Positions 54,582 to 63,698 of a DNA stretch of 64,000 bases are shown here, in pieces. Source of the stretch: Nitrospina sp. Lineage in GTDB: Bacteria > Nitrospinota > Nitrospinia > Nitrospinales > VA-1. Below the pieces are notes generated by a model. That model was not told where the DNA came from. It was given only the letters and a program-made list of their open reading frames with translations, and did not search any database. Made by a program: the position numbers and the translations under genes. The stretch lies in the NCBI GenBank assembly GCA_018653085.1, contig JABIAY010000075.1, positions 28,567 through 92,566 of the forward strand. Direction: 5' to 3'. The stretch's first letter is position 1; every line of letters begins with the position of its first letter.

Positions 54582-56138
54582 ATGACCACAGACACTCTAC
54601 ACGAACAAAAAATTCTCATTCTTGATTTCGGGTCGCAATACACCCAGAATATCGCCCGCAAAGTGCGGGAAAGCCAGGTCTATTGCGAGATCCACCCCTG
54701 CACCCTGTCGTTCGACAAAATCAAAGCTTTTAACGCGAAGGGTATTATTCTCTCCGGCGGACCCGCAAGCGTTCTGGAAGAAGACGCGTTGCTTTGTGAC
54801 CGGGAACTGTTTGGACTGAAAATCCCCATTCTCGGAATCTGCTACGGCATGCAACTCATCACCCATATACTGGGTGGCAAGGTGGACCCTTCCACGCATC
54901 GCGAATTTGGCAGAGCCGAGTTGATGCTGAAAGAATTTTCCCATCTGTTCGAAGAGGTGAACAACAACTCCACCGTATGGATGAGCCATGGCGACCGCAT
55001 CTCAAAACTGCCAAACGGGTTCAAAGGTATTGCCTTCACCGGAAACTCACCGCTGGCCGCCATTGAAAACCCGGTAGCGCAAATTTACGGCTTGCAATTC
55101 CACCCGGAGGTGGTCCACACAACCGATGGCACAAAGATCCTCAACAACTTTCTGTTTAAAATCTGCCAGTGCGCCAGAAACTGGAAAATGGATTCTCTGG
55201 TCGAGCACATGATCCAGGACATCCGCAACAAAGTAGGAGATTCAAAAGTAGTTTGCGGATTGAGTGGCGGCGTCGATTCTTCGGTTGCGGCGGTGCTGAT
55301 TCACAAAGCCATCGGCGACAACCTGTACTGCCTGTTCATCGACAACGGACTTCTGCGGTCCGGCGAAAAAGATAAAGTGGAAAGCACGTTTCGCGACAAC
55401 TTCAGCATCAACCTCGATGTCATCGATGCTTCCGACAAATTCCTGGGAAAACTTAAAGGCATCACCGACCCGGAACAGAAAAGAAAATCCATTGGCAATA
55501 CCTTCATCGAAGTTTTCGAGGAAGAATCCAAACGACTGGGCGACTTCACCTTCCTCGCCCAGGGCACCCTGTATCCGGATGTCATCGAGTCGGTCTCCTT
55601 CAAGGGTGGCCCGTCTGCGGTGATCAAGTCGCATCACAATGTTGGCGGCCTGCCGGAGAAGATGCGGTTAAAACTTCTCGAACCGTTTCGCGAACTGTTT
55701 AAGGATGAAGTTCGTGTACTGGGGCGCGAGATGGGAATGCCAGATGAGATCATCAACCGCCAGCCCTTTCCGGGCCCGGGACTGGCCATTCGCATCTTGG
55801 GAGAGGTAACCCCGGAACGCCTCGAAATTCTTTGCGCCGCCGACAAAATCATTTTGCAGGAAATAAAAACCGCAGGATTGTATAACAGTTTATGGCAATC
55901 GTTCGCGGTCCTGCTTCCGATCAAAACCGTAGGGGTCATGGGTGATGCCCGCACCTACGAAGACGTGATAGCCATCCGCGCCGTCACCAGCACCGACGGC
56001 ATGACGGCAGACTGGGCTCACCTGCCCTACGAACTCCTGGGGAAATTCTCAAACCGCATCATCAATGAAGTACATGGAGTCAACCGGGTAGTCTATGACA
56101 TCAGCTCCAAACCCCCCGGCACCATCGAATGGGAATAA
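54582..56138 (+). CDS. guaA: GMP synthase (glutamine-hydrolysing)
   Basis: A 518-residue GMP synthase converting XMP to GMP with glutamine and ATP. The N-terminal class I amidotransferase has nucleophile Cys in GICYGMQ and His/Glu in LQFHPEVVH. The ATP-pyrophosphatase loop is [10 protein letters not shown] near residue 228. The C-terminal dimerisation domain ends with KPPGTIEWE, the usual GuaA ending. It follows guaB by 40 bases. Its TAA stop is directly followed by a full copy of the dispersed repeat. Confidence 0.97.
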   Translation: MTTDTLHEQKILILDFGSQYTQNIARKVRESQVYCEIHPCTLSFDKIKAFNAKGIILSGGPASVLEEDALLCDRELFGLKIPILGICYGMQLITHILGGKVDPSTHREFGRAELMLKEFSHLFEEVNNNSTVWMSHGDRISKLPNGFKGIAFTGNSPLAAIENPVAQIYGLQFHPEVVHTTDGTKILNNFLFKICQCARNWKMDSLVEHMIQDIRNKVGDSKVVCGLSGGVDSSVAAVLIHKAIGDNLYCLFIDNGLLRSGEKDKVESTFRDNFSINLDVIDASDKFLGKLKGITDPEQKRKSIGNTFIEVFEEESKRLGDFTFLAQGTLYPDVIESVSFKGGPSAVIKSHHNVGGLPEKMRLKLLEPFRELFKDEVRVLGREMGMPDEIINRQPFPGPGLAIRILGEVTPERLEILCAADKIILQEIKTAGLYNSLWQSFAVLLPIKTVGVMGDARTYEDVIAIRAVTSTDGMTADWAHLPYELLGKFSNRIINEVHGVNRVVYDISSKPPGTIEWE

Positions 56139-56282
56139 CCACTAGGCGTGGAGCCAGTGTGCCATCGCTTTATTTGGCGAGCAAAGAGTTATCTCGGCAC
56201 AATCGGGCTCTTGCCCAGTTGCCTCCACTGCTAAGGGGTAGCTGGCAAAGAGTTGTCTCGGCGCAATCGGGCTCTTGCTCGG
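56139..56282 (+). repeat. Dispersed 3'-end repeat, copy G (full plus partial)
   Basis: A full copy begins 1 base after the guaA stop: CACTAGGCGTGGAGCCAGTG, GCTTTATTTGGCGAGCAAAG, AGTTATCTCGGCACAATCGG, GCTCTTGCCCAGTTGCCTCC. A second partial copy (56240-56282) repeats GGCAAAGAGTTGTCTCGGCG and CAATCGGGCTCTTGCTC. The two are oriented the same way, suggesting a local tandem duplication. Confidence 0.7.
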
Positions 56283-56307
56283 CTTGGCATGGACCTTTTC
56301 TTGAAGG

Positions 56308-58452
56308 TTAAAAATAGTCTCTTCTCCAGCGATTGATTCTCTCACCCCAGGCCAGGGTTTTTTCCGTAACATTATTTTTTTTCCAGTTTCCTGCGGCGAA
56401 CTTATTCGACTCTGCCAAAGTGGGGTAGATATGAATGGTGCCGAGAATTTTATTCATGCCAAATCCGTTTTTCATCGCCGCGACATATTCTGAAATAATA
56501 TCTCCCGCATGAAGCCCTGCAATGGTAACCCCTAAAATTTTATCCTTACCGGGCACAGTCAGGACTTTGACCATTCCATAAGCCGCTTCATCAGCAATAG
56601 CTCTATCCAGATCATCGATTCCATAGGTTGTGACTTCATAGGGAATGCCTTGTTCCTTGGCTTCCATCTCATTCAGGCCGGACCGGGCCACTTCAGGGTC
56701 GGTAAAGGTCGACCAGGGCACTGTGCTGTAGTCCACTTTGAAACCATAAAAAGGACTCAGCATTGAATTGACCGCGCAGTACCAGGCCTGATGAGCCGCT
56801 GTATGGGTAAATTGATAGGGGCCGGCAACGTCCCCACAGGCATATATATTTGGAATATTAGTCTGCATATACTCATCGACCTGGATCGTTCCCCTGGGGC
56901 TCAACTCAACCCCCAGCTCCTCCAGACCAAATCCGGTCGTATTCGCTTTTCTTCCCAAAGCAATCAAGAGAGCATCGAACGGCACTTCAACCGAACTCCC
57001 ATTATGTTCGCACTCCAAAAAATCTTTTCCGTCACGTTTAAAAAACTTTTTAGGGGTGTGTTGTAGCAACACATTGATTCCCTCACTTTGGAAACTTTCT
57101 AAAACCATTTGCGATACCTCGGGGTCTTCTTTGGGAAGTAGCCGCTTGTTACGCTGAACCTGAGTCACCTCACACCCGAGCCGGGCAAAAGCCTGAGTCA
57201 GTTCAGACCCAATGGGTCCTCCCCCCAGCACGAGTAGCTTTTCGGGTTGTTTGCGAATATCCCAAATGGTATCGGAAGTCAGGTAATCCACATCTTCAAT
57301 ACCCTCAACAGGTGGAATAGCTGGGCGGGCACCTGTCCCAACAACAATATTTCTTGTAGTCAGGACCTTCCCATTGACTTCAACCTCATAGGGAGATTTG
57401 ATCCTGGCTTCTCCTGTGTGGCACTCCACTCCCAGTTCAGAGTAACGTTCCACCGAATCGTGAGGTTCAATCGTTTTGATCACACGCTGGACTCGCTCCA
57501 TCACCTCCGCAAAATCAAACTCAACTTGAGCATTTTTGAACCCCAGCTTTTGGCATTTCTTCGCATCAGACATGAACTTTGCCGAACGAATCAGGGCCTT
57601 GCTGGGAACACAGCCGGTGTTCAAACAATCTCCACCCATCTTATGTTTTTCGATCAAGGCTACTTTCCCCTTAGTCGCGGCTCCAATATAACTGGTAACC
57701 AGCCCGGCCGACCCGGCTCCTATTACCACCATGTTGTAATCAAATGATTTTGGTTTTTTGAATTTTTTCATAACACTTCTTCCTTTAAAGAAGTTCATGA
57801 GTTTTTTTGCCAAAAGGGGGAATAGTCCCAACAAGACAAATGAAAAAATAATTTTCGGGGAAAGAATTCCACTTAAGGACTCAATTTGGGCAAGTTGCGT
57901 TCCGGCATTTACAAAAACAATAGTGCCTGCAAGCATGCCTATCTGGCTCACAAAAAAGAAGGGTATCGTCTTCATGGGGGTCAGTCCCATGACCAAATTG
58001 ATTACAAAGAAGGGAACGGCGGGAATCAACCTAAGAGTAAATAAGTAAAAAATCCCATCCTTTTTGATACCGTCATTAAATGCTTCCAGGTAACGACCGA
58101 ATTTGTCCTGAACCCAATCACGAAGTAACAAGCGTGAAACAAGAAAGGCCAGGGTTGCTCCGATAGTGCTGGCAAAGGAAACCAGAATCGTGCCTGTGAC
58201 CAACCCGAATAAAGCTCCCCCAAGCAATGTAAGCAGAACGGCTCCTGGAAGGGAAAGGGCTGTCGACACAATATAAACACCGGTGTAGGCGCCAATGGCC
58301 AACAGAGCATTTTCTTTATAGAAGGCTAAAAAATTGGTCTGTTGCCCTTTCAGGTATTCAAGGGACAAATACTGACTGAGGTTGAAGTGGAAAAAAATCC
58401 ATAAAAAAGTTGCCAGAACAAAAACAACCCCGATCTTTTTTGAATTATTCAT
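56308..58452 (-). CDS. TVP38-like membrane domain fused to FAD-dependent oxidoreductase
   Basis: A 714-residue fusion. Residues 1-230 are a TVP38/TMEM64 (DedA-like) membrane domain with about five helices and the LRLIPAVPFFVINLVMGL block. From about residue 240 follows a pyridine nucleotide-disulfide oxidoreductase: FAD loop VVIGAGSAGLV, redox disulfide motif GGDCLNTGCVPSK, NAD loop VLGGGPIGSEL and second FAD block IYACGDVAGPYQFTHTA. The C-terminal dimerisation domain (IHIYPTLAE) is present. It resembles mercuric reductase and dihydrolipoamide dehydrogenase but without an N-terminal mercury-binding domain, so it is probably a membrane-tethered disulfide or quinone reductase. This fusion is known in other bacteria. 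Confidence 0.88.
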   Translation of the reverse strand: MNNSKKIGVVFVLATFLWIFFHFNLSQYLSLEYLKGQQTNFLAFYKENALLAIGAYTGVYIVSTALSLPGAVLLTLLGGALFGLVTGTILVSFASTIGATLAFLVSRLLLRDWVQDKFGRYLEAFNDGIKKDGIFYLFTLRLIPAVPFFVINLVMGLTPMKTIPFFFVSQIGMLAGTIVFVNAGTQLAQIESLSGILSPKIIFSFVLLGLFPLLAKKLMNFFKGRSVMKKFKKPKSFDYNMVVIGAGSAGLVTSYIGAATKGKVALIEKHKMGGDCLNTGCVPSKALIRSAKFMSDAKKCQKLGFKNAQVEFDFAEVMERVQRVIKTIEPHDSVERYSELGVECHTGEARIKSPYEVEVNGKVLTTRNIVVGTGARPAIPPVEGIEDVDYLTSDTIWDIRKQPEKLLVLGGGPIGSELTQAFARLGCEVTQVQRNKRLLPKEDPEVSQMVLESFQSEGINVLLQHTPKKFFKRDGKDFLECEHNGSSVEVPFDALLIALGRKANTTGFGLEELGVELSPRGTIQVDEYMQTNIPNIYACGDVAGPYQFTHTAAHQAWYCAVNSMLSPFYGFKVDYSTVPWSTFTDPEVARSGLNEMEAKEQGIPYEVTTYGIDDLDRAIADEAAYGMVKVLTVPGKDKILGVTIAGLHAGDIISEYVAAMKNGFGMNKILGTIHIYPTLAESNKFAAGNWKKNNVTEKTLAWGERINRWRRDYF

Positions 58453-58539
58453 TAGCTTTCTTTCTTAAATGGAAACCTGGCATGTTGGTCTTTGATCATT
58501 TCAATTCCTTACACATATCGTCCGGTCTATAATGTTTTT

Positions 58540-59184
58540 ATGAAAATGCTCTTCCTGTCAGCCACCCTGATGTTTGCATCAGGGCCAGTTTACGCTTATT
58601 CATCTGAAATGGTGCAAGTTCCTACAGGAGAATTTATCATGGGAGACGATGGCACTGCTCTGCAAAAAAAGACCCTGCAACTTGAGGCGTTCTCCATCGA
58701 CCGGTTTGAGGTGACTAACGATGAGTTCGCCCGATTGCTGCCAGAACATATTTTCTGGGAAAGCTCAGGAACCCACCCCGCCACCAGCATGACATGGCAG
58801 GAGGCTAAAACCTATTGCGAGCAAGTCGGTAAACGCCTGCCGACAGAAGAAGAGTGGGAAAAATCCGCCAGAGGCACCGATGCCCGTCTCTACCCATGGG
58901 GAGACAAGCCGCTGCGCAAAAAACCACATCCCTTTTATTCGGGAATCATCAAACGCCGGGTCGGACTCAACAAAAAAGATACCTCCCCATACGGGGTGCG
59001 CGACATGGCAGGCTCGGTCTGGGAATGGACAGCAAGCTCTGAAAATGGGAAAAAAGTCACCCGTGGCGGACTGTGGAACCATCATCTGGATTACGAATAC
59101 GGCAAAACTTTTGACCGCAACCTGATCGCCCCTGACGAGCGATTCATCTTTCTGGGATTCCGATGCGCCAAATCGCAAAATTAA
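58540..59184 (+). CDS. Formylglycine-enzyme-like (SUMF1 domain) exported protein
   Basis: A 214-residue protein: signal peptide (about residues 1-19, ending PVYA) followed by an FGE/SUMF1 domain with MVQVPTGEFIMG, FSIDRFEVTNDEFARL, MTWQEAKTYCEQVGKRLPTEEEWEKSARG (in part), GVRDMAGSVWEWT and FLGFRCAKS. The cysteine pair of true formylglycine-generating enzymes is not evident. Gene end overlaps the start of the molybdoenzyme gene by 22 bases. FGE-like proteins next to redox enzymes may assist the assembly of the partner; this is inference. ATG 58540 is chosen because it begins the signal peptide. Confidence 0.82.
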   Translation: MKMLFLSATLMFASGPVYAYSSEMVQVPTGEFIMGDDGTALQKKTLQLEAFSIDRFEVTNDEFARLLPEHIFWESSGTHPATSMTWQEAKTYCEQVGKRLPTEEEWEKSARGTDARLYPWGDKPLRKKPHPFYSGIIKRRVGLNKKDTSPYGVRDMAGSVWEWTASSENGKKVTRGGLWNHHLDYEYGKTFDRNLIAPDERFIFLGFRCAKSQN

Positions 59185-59894
59185 CACGTCGGCTTTTTCT
59201 ACAAGGCGGACTTTGGGCAACCACCCTGCTTTTATGGCACGGCTTTCGCGGTTCCGCAAAAGCCGCCGATTCATTTTCGGGAACCGATTTCGTTGGCAAA
59301 ACCCGGGAAGGCGAACACAGCTCCTTCTATATCAATTTCTGGAAACCGATGCGCCGCATCAACCCCGAAACATGGAGGTTAAAGATAAGCGGTTTATGCG
59401 AAGCTCCAAAAACCTTTACGCTGTCCGAATTGCGGAACCTACCAACTCGGTCACAATCTTCCCGACTCAAATGTGTGGAGTGCTGGTCTGCCCGTGCCGA
59501 GTGGAGCGGGTTCTCGATAAAAGAACTCGAGACAATCGCTCAACCCCATACATCGGCGCGAGGAGTGGTGTTCCATTGTGGGGATGAGTACAAGGAATAC
59601 CTGTCACTTGAAGCATTAAATCAGGACCGGGTTCTACTAGTGCATAGCATGAACGGCAAACCCCTTTCCGATGCGCACGGGTTTCCCCTGCGCTTGATCG
59701 CTCCCTCCAAATACGGCTACAAAAATCCCAAGGCAATCCTGGAAATGGAATATGTTGCCGAGCAACAAGCAGGAACCTGGAGCAAAATCGGCCCCTATTC
59801 GCCGGACGGCACCATCCTGCCAGGAACAGACCATCCTCTGGAATTCGGCAAGCAAGCCCGCAAAATCCCCGGCGGTGAAATCACCGACTACTAG
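59163..59894 (+). CDS. Tat-exported molybdopterin oxidoreductase (sulfite oxidase-like)
   Basis: A 243-residue protein with a Tat signal (TRRLFLQGG, then a hydrophobic stretch to about residue 34) and a sulfite-oxidase-type molybdopterin domain. A molybdenum-ligand cysteine is expected in LKCVECWS near residue 102, then AEWSGFSIKEL, GYKNPKAILEMEYV and the proximal FPLRLIAPSKYG block. Length matches the small SoxC/YuiH/MsrP-like group without heme domain. Substrate unknown (sulfite, sulfoxide or other). It is coupled to the FGE-like gene upstream. Its stop TAG lies in a copy of the dispersed repeat. Confidence 0.84.
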   Translation: MRQIAKLTRRLFLQGGLWATTLLLWHGFRGSAKAADSFSGTDFVGKTREGEHSSFYINFWKPMRRINPETWRLKISGLCEAPKTFTLSELRNLPTRSQSSRLKCVECWSARAEWSGFSIKELETIAQPHTSARGVVFHCGDEYKEYLSLEALNQDRVLLVHSMNGKPLSDAHGFPLRLIAPSKYGYKNPKAILEMEYVAEQQAGTWSKIGPYSPDGTILPGTDHPLEFGKQARKIPGGEITDY

Positions 59895-59950
59895 GCGTAG
59901 GGCCAGCTCTGCATTGCCCAGCAAGCAGACCAAGCCCTCAAGCGCAATAC
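59889..59950 (+). repeat. Dispersed 3'-end repeat, copy H
   Basis: TACTAGGCGTAGGGCCAGCT, CTGCATTGCCCAGCAAGCAG, ACCAAGCCCTCAAGCGCAAT. The TAG in the first block is the stop of the molybdoenzyme gene. The CTGCATTGCCC and CTCAAGCGCA pieces also occur in the copy after the ArsR gene. Confidence 0.6.
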
Positions 59951-60106
59951 TTTAATATCATCCCCCTGATAAGGGGGACTGAGGGGGTTGCTTCATTTCC
60001 AGAAAAGCCACTATTTAAAAACGGGTTTAACCACAGATAAACACAGATTCAGAAGGAAGGGTTAGTTTTTTCCCCCCTTCTTCAAAGAGGGGGAAAAACC
60101 TCCATC
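59951..60106. repeat. Intergenic hairpin repeats between convergent genes
   Basis: A hairpin TCCCCC / GGGGGA lies at 59961-59978. A longer inverted pair TTTTTCCCCCC / GGGGGAAAAA spans about 60066-60097 and could terminate both converging transcripts. Between them are AT-rich bases including CCACAGATAAACACAG, a piece common in intergenic repeats. No gene is supported. Confidence 0.5.
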
Positions 60107-60176
60107 AAGCCGAGACAACTCTTTGCCAGCAGCAAAAGTTATTGCCAGTAGCCACCGGCGGGTCGCCGGTTAGCGG
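60107..60176 (-). repeat. Dispersed 3'-end repeat, copy I
   Basis: On the minus strand, starting at the stop of the aldolase/SDR gene: CTAACCGGCGACCCGCCGGT, GGCTACTGGCAATAACTTTT, GCTGCTGGCAAAGAGTTGTC, TCGGCTTGATGG. It joins the CCGGCG block of copies A and B to the GGCAAAGAGTTGTCTCGGC block of copies E and G, linking both halves of the family. Confidence 0.6.
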
Positions 60177-62212
60177 GGGGAGGCGGCGATATTACCGCCA
60201 TCGATGGTGATGATGCTTCCTGTAGTTTTTTCTGCCAGCGCGAGGTTGAGGAACCCCTGCGCCACATCGGTGTCATAGACTTCCTGTTGCAGGAGATTGT
60301 TCCTGAAATAATCATCGGGAGTGAGCCCGCGTGCCTGGGCTCTTTCTTTCAGCACATCTTCGGAAAACAGGGCGGTGCGAATGCGATCGGCGTTGATGGC
60401 ATTAGAGCGGATGCCGTGAGACCCGTAATCCAACGCATACTGTTTGGTGAGTGCCACCACCGCCGCCTTGGGAAGCGCATAGGGACCAAAATTTTTCCCC
60501 GGATTGAACGCCGCCTTGGATGCGTTGAACAACAGAACACCTGCTGTTTTTTGTATTAGAAATCTTTTCAGTGCTTCCGAGGCCAGTATCTGATGCGCGA
60601 AAAAGTTCAACTCGAAACTGGCACGGAGCGTTTTCATATCCACCTCTCCTACCGCGCCTTGAACAGCATTACCGGCATTGGAAATCAGGATGTCGAGTCC
60701 GCCGAAAACCTGCACCACTTGTTCAAACGACTGACGCACAGCCGGTTCATCGGTCACATCCAACACCTGGGTGGCAACACCGACCTTGGACTTTTTGCGT
60801 ATGGCTTCTGCGACCTCGCTTAAATTGTCCCTGTCAGCAAGAAAAAGATTGGCCCCCTGCTCGGCAAACAGTTTAGCGGTAGCCAGACCGATTCCAGAAG
60901 CGGCGCCGGTGATGTAGACGACCTTGCCTTGCAGGGCCGGGGCCTTGCTCTTACCCAGCTTCGCCTGTTCCAGAGACCAGTACTCCATATCGAACAGGTC
61001 ACTGGAACCCAGTGGCACATAATCACCCAGCGAAAAAGATTTATGGATGATATCAATACTATGCTGATAAATATCGGCGGAGATGCGAGTCTCTTTAACC
61101 GTTTTACCGATCGTCACCAAACCTAACCCTACTATCAGCAGAACCCGGGGCAATCGATCCAGTTCCGTTTTATCCATCCCTGAGTTGTTGGTCTCGAAAT
61201 ACTGATGGTAACTTTCGCAGTACGCATTCAGTGCCTGGGAAACTTCGTCTCTCAACTTGTCTGTATCCTGCCATTGTTGCAGGTTCAGGAGCAGGGGTTT
61301 TTGTTTGGTCCGAATCACATGATCGGGAGTGGCCGTGCCGACCTGGGACCAAGCCCCGCACTCCTTGCTGGAAGCGAACTCCTGAGTATCGGCGCGATGA
61401 TGCAAAACCCAGTCCTTACCCGACTGTTCTTTATAGAGTCCGCGAAGCACAGGTGCCAGCGCACTCATCAAGGTTTCCTCTCCAGCTTTCAAAGCAGGGC
61501 CTGCAAGAGGAGTGAGGGATTTAAGCGGTTTTTTTGCGATATATTCTTCTGCAAGGGTCACGGCATGGATGTGCCGGTCGTAACTTTCTTTTGCGCTGTC
61601 GCCAAAAGTGAACAACCCGTGATTGATCAGCAACAGCCCTTCCACATCGGGATTTTTCTCATACGCCTCGGCAGAAGCTTTGGCGAGTGCGAAACCGGGC
61701 ATGATGTAAGTGACGATACCGATCCGGTCGCCATAAATTTCCTTGCACATTTTCTCTGCGTCCGGCTGATTGGCAATGATCAAACTGGCATCCGCGTGCG
61801 AATGGTCGATGAACTTATGCGGCAGGAATGCGTGCAGAAGCGTCTCCACAGACGGGTTGGGGGAGGACGCATCCAGCAGATGCGTTCTCTGCTCATTGAC
61901 CATTTCCTCATCGCTCAACCGATCCAGGCTTCTCAGTTTCTGCAAATAGCCCAGCAGGACGCCGGGAAGGCCCGCAGGCTCCAGTGTATCCAGATCCCAG
62001 CCACTGCCCTTAACATAAAGCACATCCACCTCTTCGTTCACCTTGTTGCGGGTGCGCGACTTGACTGATGTGTTGCCGCCTCCATGCAGAACCAGCGAGG
62101 GGTCCGCACCGATCAACCGTGAAGTGTAAACACGAAGCGCGATGTCTTCAGCAACATCGCTATATTTTTCGATAGCCGCTTTGGCATCCGCATCGTTCCA
62201 TTTATTTTCCAT
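60170..62212 (-). CDS. Bifunctional class II aldolase/short-chain dehydrogenase
   Basis: A 680-residue protein known as the bifunctional aldolase/SDR type (rhamnulose-1-phosphate aldolase/lactaldehyde dehydrogenase-like). The first 400 residues have the class II aldolase fold with metal histidines in HSHADAS near residue 136 and ADPSLVLHGGGNTSVK. The SDR domain begins about residue 426 with TGAASGIGLA, and has NAG, the catalytic YALPK (YxxxK), and the ending SIITIDGGN. Possible role is cleavage and oxidation of a deoxysugar-derived compound; no sugar transporter or kinase is adjacent. The start is preceded by a weak ribosome site. Confidence 0.9.
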   Translation of the reverse strand: MENKWNDADAKAAIEKYSDVAEDIALRVYTSRLIGADPSLVLHGGGNTSVKSRTRNKVNEEVDVLYVKGSGWDLDTLEPAGLPGVLLGYLQKLRSLDRLSDEEMVNEQRTHLLDASSPNPSVETLLHAFLPHKFIDHSHADASLIIANQPDAEKMCKEIYGDRIGIVTYIMPGFALAKASAEAYEKNPDVEGLLLINHGLFTFGDSAKESYDRHIHAVTLAEEYIAKKPLKSLTPLAGPALKAGEETLMSALAPVLRGLYKEQSGKDWVLHHRADTQEFASSKECGAWSQVGTATPDHVIRTKQKPLLLNLQQWQDTDKLRDEVSQALNAYCESYHQYFETNNSGMDKTELDRLPRVLLIVGLGLVTIGKTVKETRISADIYQHSIDIIHKSFSLGDYVPLGSSDLFDMEYWSLEQAKLGKSKAPALQGKVVYITGAASGIGLATAKLFAEQGANLFLADRDNLSEVAEAIRKKSKVGVATQVLDVTDEPAVRQSFEQVVQVFGGLDILISNAGNAVQGAVGEVDMKTLRASFELNFFAHQILASEALKRFLIQKTAGVLLFNASKAAFNPGKNFGPYALPKAAVVALTKQYALDYGSHGIRSNAINADRIRTALFSEDVLKERAQARGLTPDDYFRNNLLQQEVYDTDVAQGFLNLALAEKTTGSIITIDGGNIAASPR

Positions 62213-62238
62213 AACTCTTCCAGCAAAAATGTTTCACG

Positions 62239-62505
62239 TTAAATGCACCAGCTCGTCGGTGCAATTTGTAGCCGCTGACCGCTATGATTCCAACCAGAGC
62301 AACAGGGGGAAGCAACCAGAAGTAAAAAGAGTACCCGAACAAGTACATATAATACCAGATGCAAAATAATCATCCAGCCGAAAAGAAACCGCCAGTGCCA
62401 GGAATGTTCCACCCAAACCAGATCCCGCTTCCGTGTCATAGGGTCTTTGCTCGCCACCCAATAAACCGCTGTCAACAGCAAAAGAGTGGTCGCAGGCTCG
62501 CTCAT
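62239..62505 (-). CDS. Possible small membrane protein
   Basis: An 88-residue frame with hydrophobic stretches at about residues 6-20 and 39-66 and an aromatic-charged stretch between (WVEHSWHWRF). It fills most of the gap between the aldolase/SDR gene and the pur genes. No strong ribosome site, and no family recognised. The C-terminus is cysteine- and proline-containing and could be random. Kept as possible only. Confidence 0.4.
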   Translation of the reverse strand: MSEPATTLLLLTAVYWVASKDPMTRKRDLVWVEHSWHWRFLFGWMIILHLVLYVLVRVLFLLLVASPCCSGWNHSGQRLQIAPTSWCI

Positions 62506-62726
62506 AAAATCTTCAGAGTAATATCAGGCAAGCGTTAAATGGATTTTGGATTTCGTCATTGTGGAGCAGAAACTATGGCAAAAACACGCTTCGGATGGAA
62601 TTTCCCCAGGAACCTCTAACTCCTTGTTTATAATAATTATTCAGGCTGGTCAAAAATTGGTCTTTGGCTTTTGGCTTTTTCCTGCTACAAAGCCCTCTGA
62701 ATTGATTAAATTTAAAGGTTGATAAA

Positions 62727-62975
62727 ATGCTTGCCCAAATACACGTCACGTTCAAGGAAGGGGTTCTCGATCCACAGGGGAAAACCGTCCACCATGCGTT
62801 GAACGACTTGGGATATGACGAGGTACTGGACGTGAATATCGGCAAATATTTGGAAATCAAACTTGATTCTGCATCGGAAGAAGAAGCCGAAATAAGGGTT
62901 CGGGAAATGTGCGAACAACTCCTGGCGAATACGGTGATTGAATCCTTCCGTTTCACACTTGTTCCCACTGAATAA
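62727..62975 (+). CDS. purS: Phosphoribosylformylglycinamidine synthase subunit PurS
   Basis: An 82-residue PurS: VTFKEGVLDPQGKTVHHAL (in part) and DVNIGKYLEIKLD are typical. It bridges PurL and PurQ in the three-part FGAM synthase of de novo purine synthesis. An AAAGG site precedes the ATG by 8 bases. A TATAAT (62632 region, in CTTGTTTATAATAATT) upstream may be the operon promoter. It is followed by purQ after 29 bases. Confidence 0.94.
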   Translation: MLAQIHVTFKEGVLDPQGKTVHHALNDLGYDEVLDVNIGKYLEIKLDSASEEEAEIRVREMCEQLLANTVIESFRFTLVPTE

Positions 62976-63004
62976 CACTCCAAAACGAATCGAATCGGAA
63001 TAAA

Positions 63005-63694
63005 ATGAAGTGCGGCATTGTTGTATTCCCCGGGTCCAATTGTGACCACGATTGTTATCACATCCTCAAACATATCCTGAATCAGGAAACCCACTGGCTG
63101 TGGCATAAAGAGGAAGCCAGTCTGGAGTCCTTCGATCTCGTGGTTCTGCCTGGCGGCTTCTCTTATGGAGATTACCTTCGGGCCGGAGCTATCGCCCGTT
63201 TTTCTCCGATCATGAATTCAATCACTCGCTTTGCCAAAAATGGCGGCAAGGTGCTGGGCATTTGCAACGGCTTCCAAATTCTGCTGGAATGCGGCTTGCT
63301 ACCTGGGGTCTTGATCCAGAACCAGTCACGAAAATTTATCTGTAAAAATGTGTTCGTCTCTGTTGATAACCCGGATACGGCCTTCACCCAGAATTGTGGT
63401 GAAAAAAACGTTCTGGAAATACCCATCGCCCACCATCAGGGGAGCTATTATATCGACCCCCATTCATTGGGCCAGCTTGAGGAAAACGGGCAGATCATCT
63501 TCCGCTATTGCGATACTAACGGAAATGTTTCGGCGGAGTCCAACCCCAACGGCTCTGTAGGCTCTGTGGCAGGGGTAGCCAATGAGCAAAAAAATGTGAT
63601 GGGAATGATGCCGCATCCGGAACGTTGTGCCGACCCACTATGGTCAAGAATCGATGGCCAAATTATTTTTCAATCCCTGATTTCAAATTCCTGA
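63005..63694 (+). CDS. purQ: Phosphoribosylformylglycinamidine synthase subunit PurQ
   Basis: A 229-residue class I glutamine amidotransferase supplying ammonia to PurL. The nucleophile cysteine is in GICNGFQ near residue 86, the oxyanion block is [14 protein letters not shown], and the partner His/Glu lie in MMPHPERC near the end. AHHQGSYY is a family block. It sits between purS and purL, with 4 bases separating its stop from the purL start. Confidence 0.95.
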   Translation: MKCGIVVFPGSNCDHDCYHILKHILNQETHWLWHKEEASLESFDLVVLPGGFSYGDYLRAGAIARFSPIMNSITRFAKNGGKVLGICNGFQILLECGLLPGVLIQNQSRKFICKNVFVSVDNPDTAFTQNCGEKNVLEIPIAHHQGSYYIDPHSLGQLEENGQIIFRYCDTNGNVSAESNPNGSVGSVAGVANEQKNVMGMMPHPERCADPLWSRIDGQIIFQSLISNS

Positions 63695-63698
63695 CACT

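Noticed and set aside
62573..63106. 177-residue minus-strand frame over purS
   Set aside because: It is antisense to purS and the start of purQ, and has no family features.
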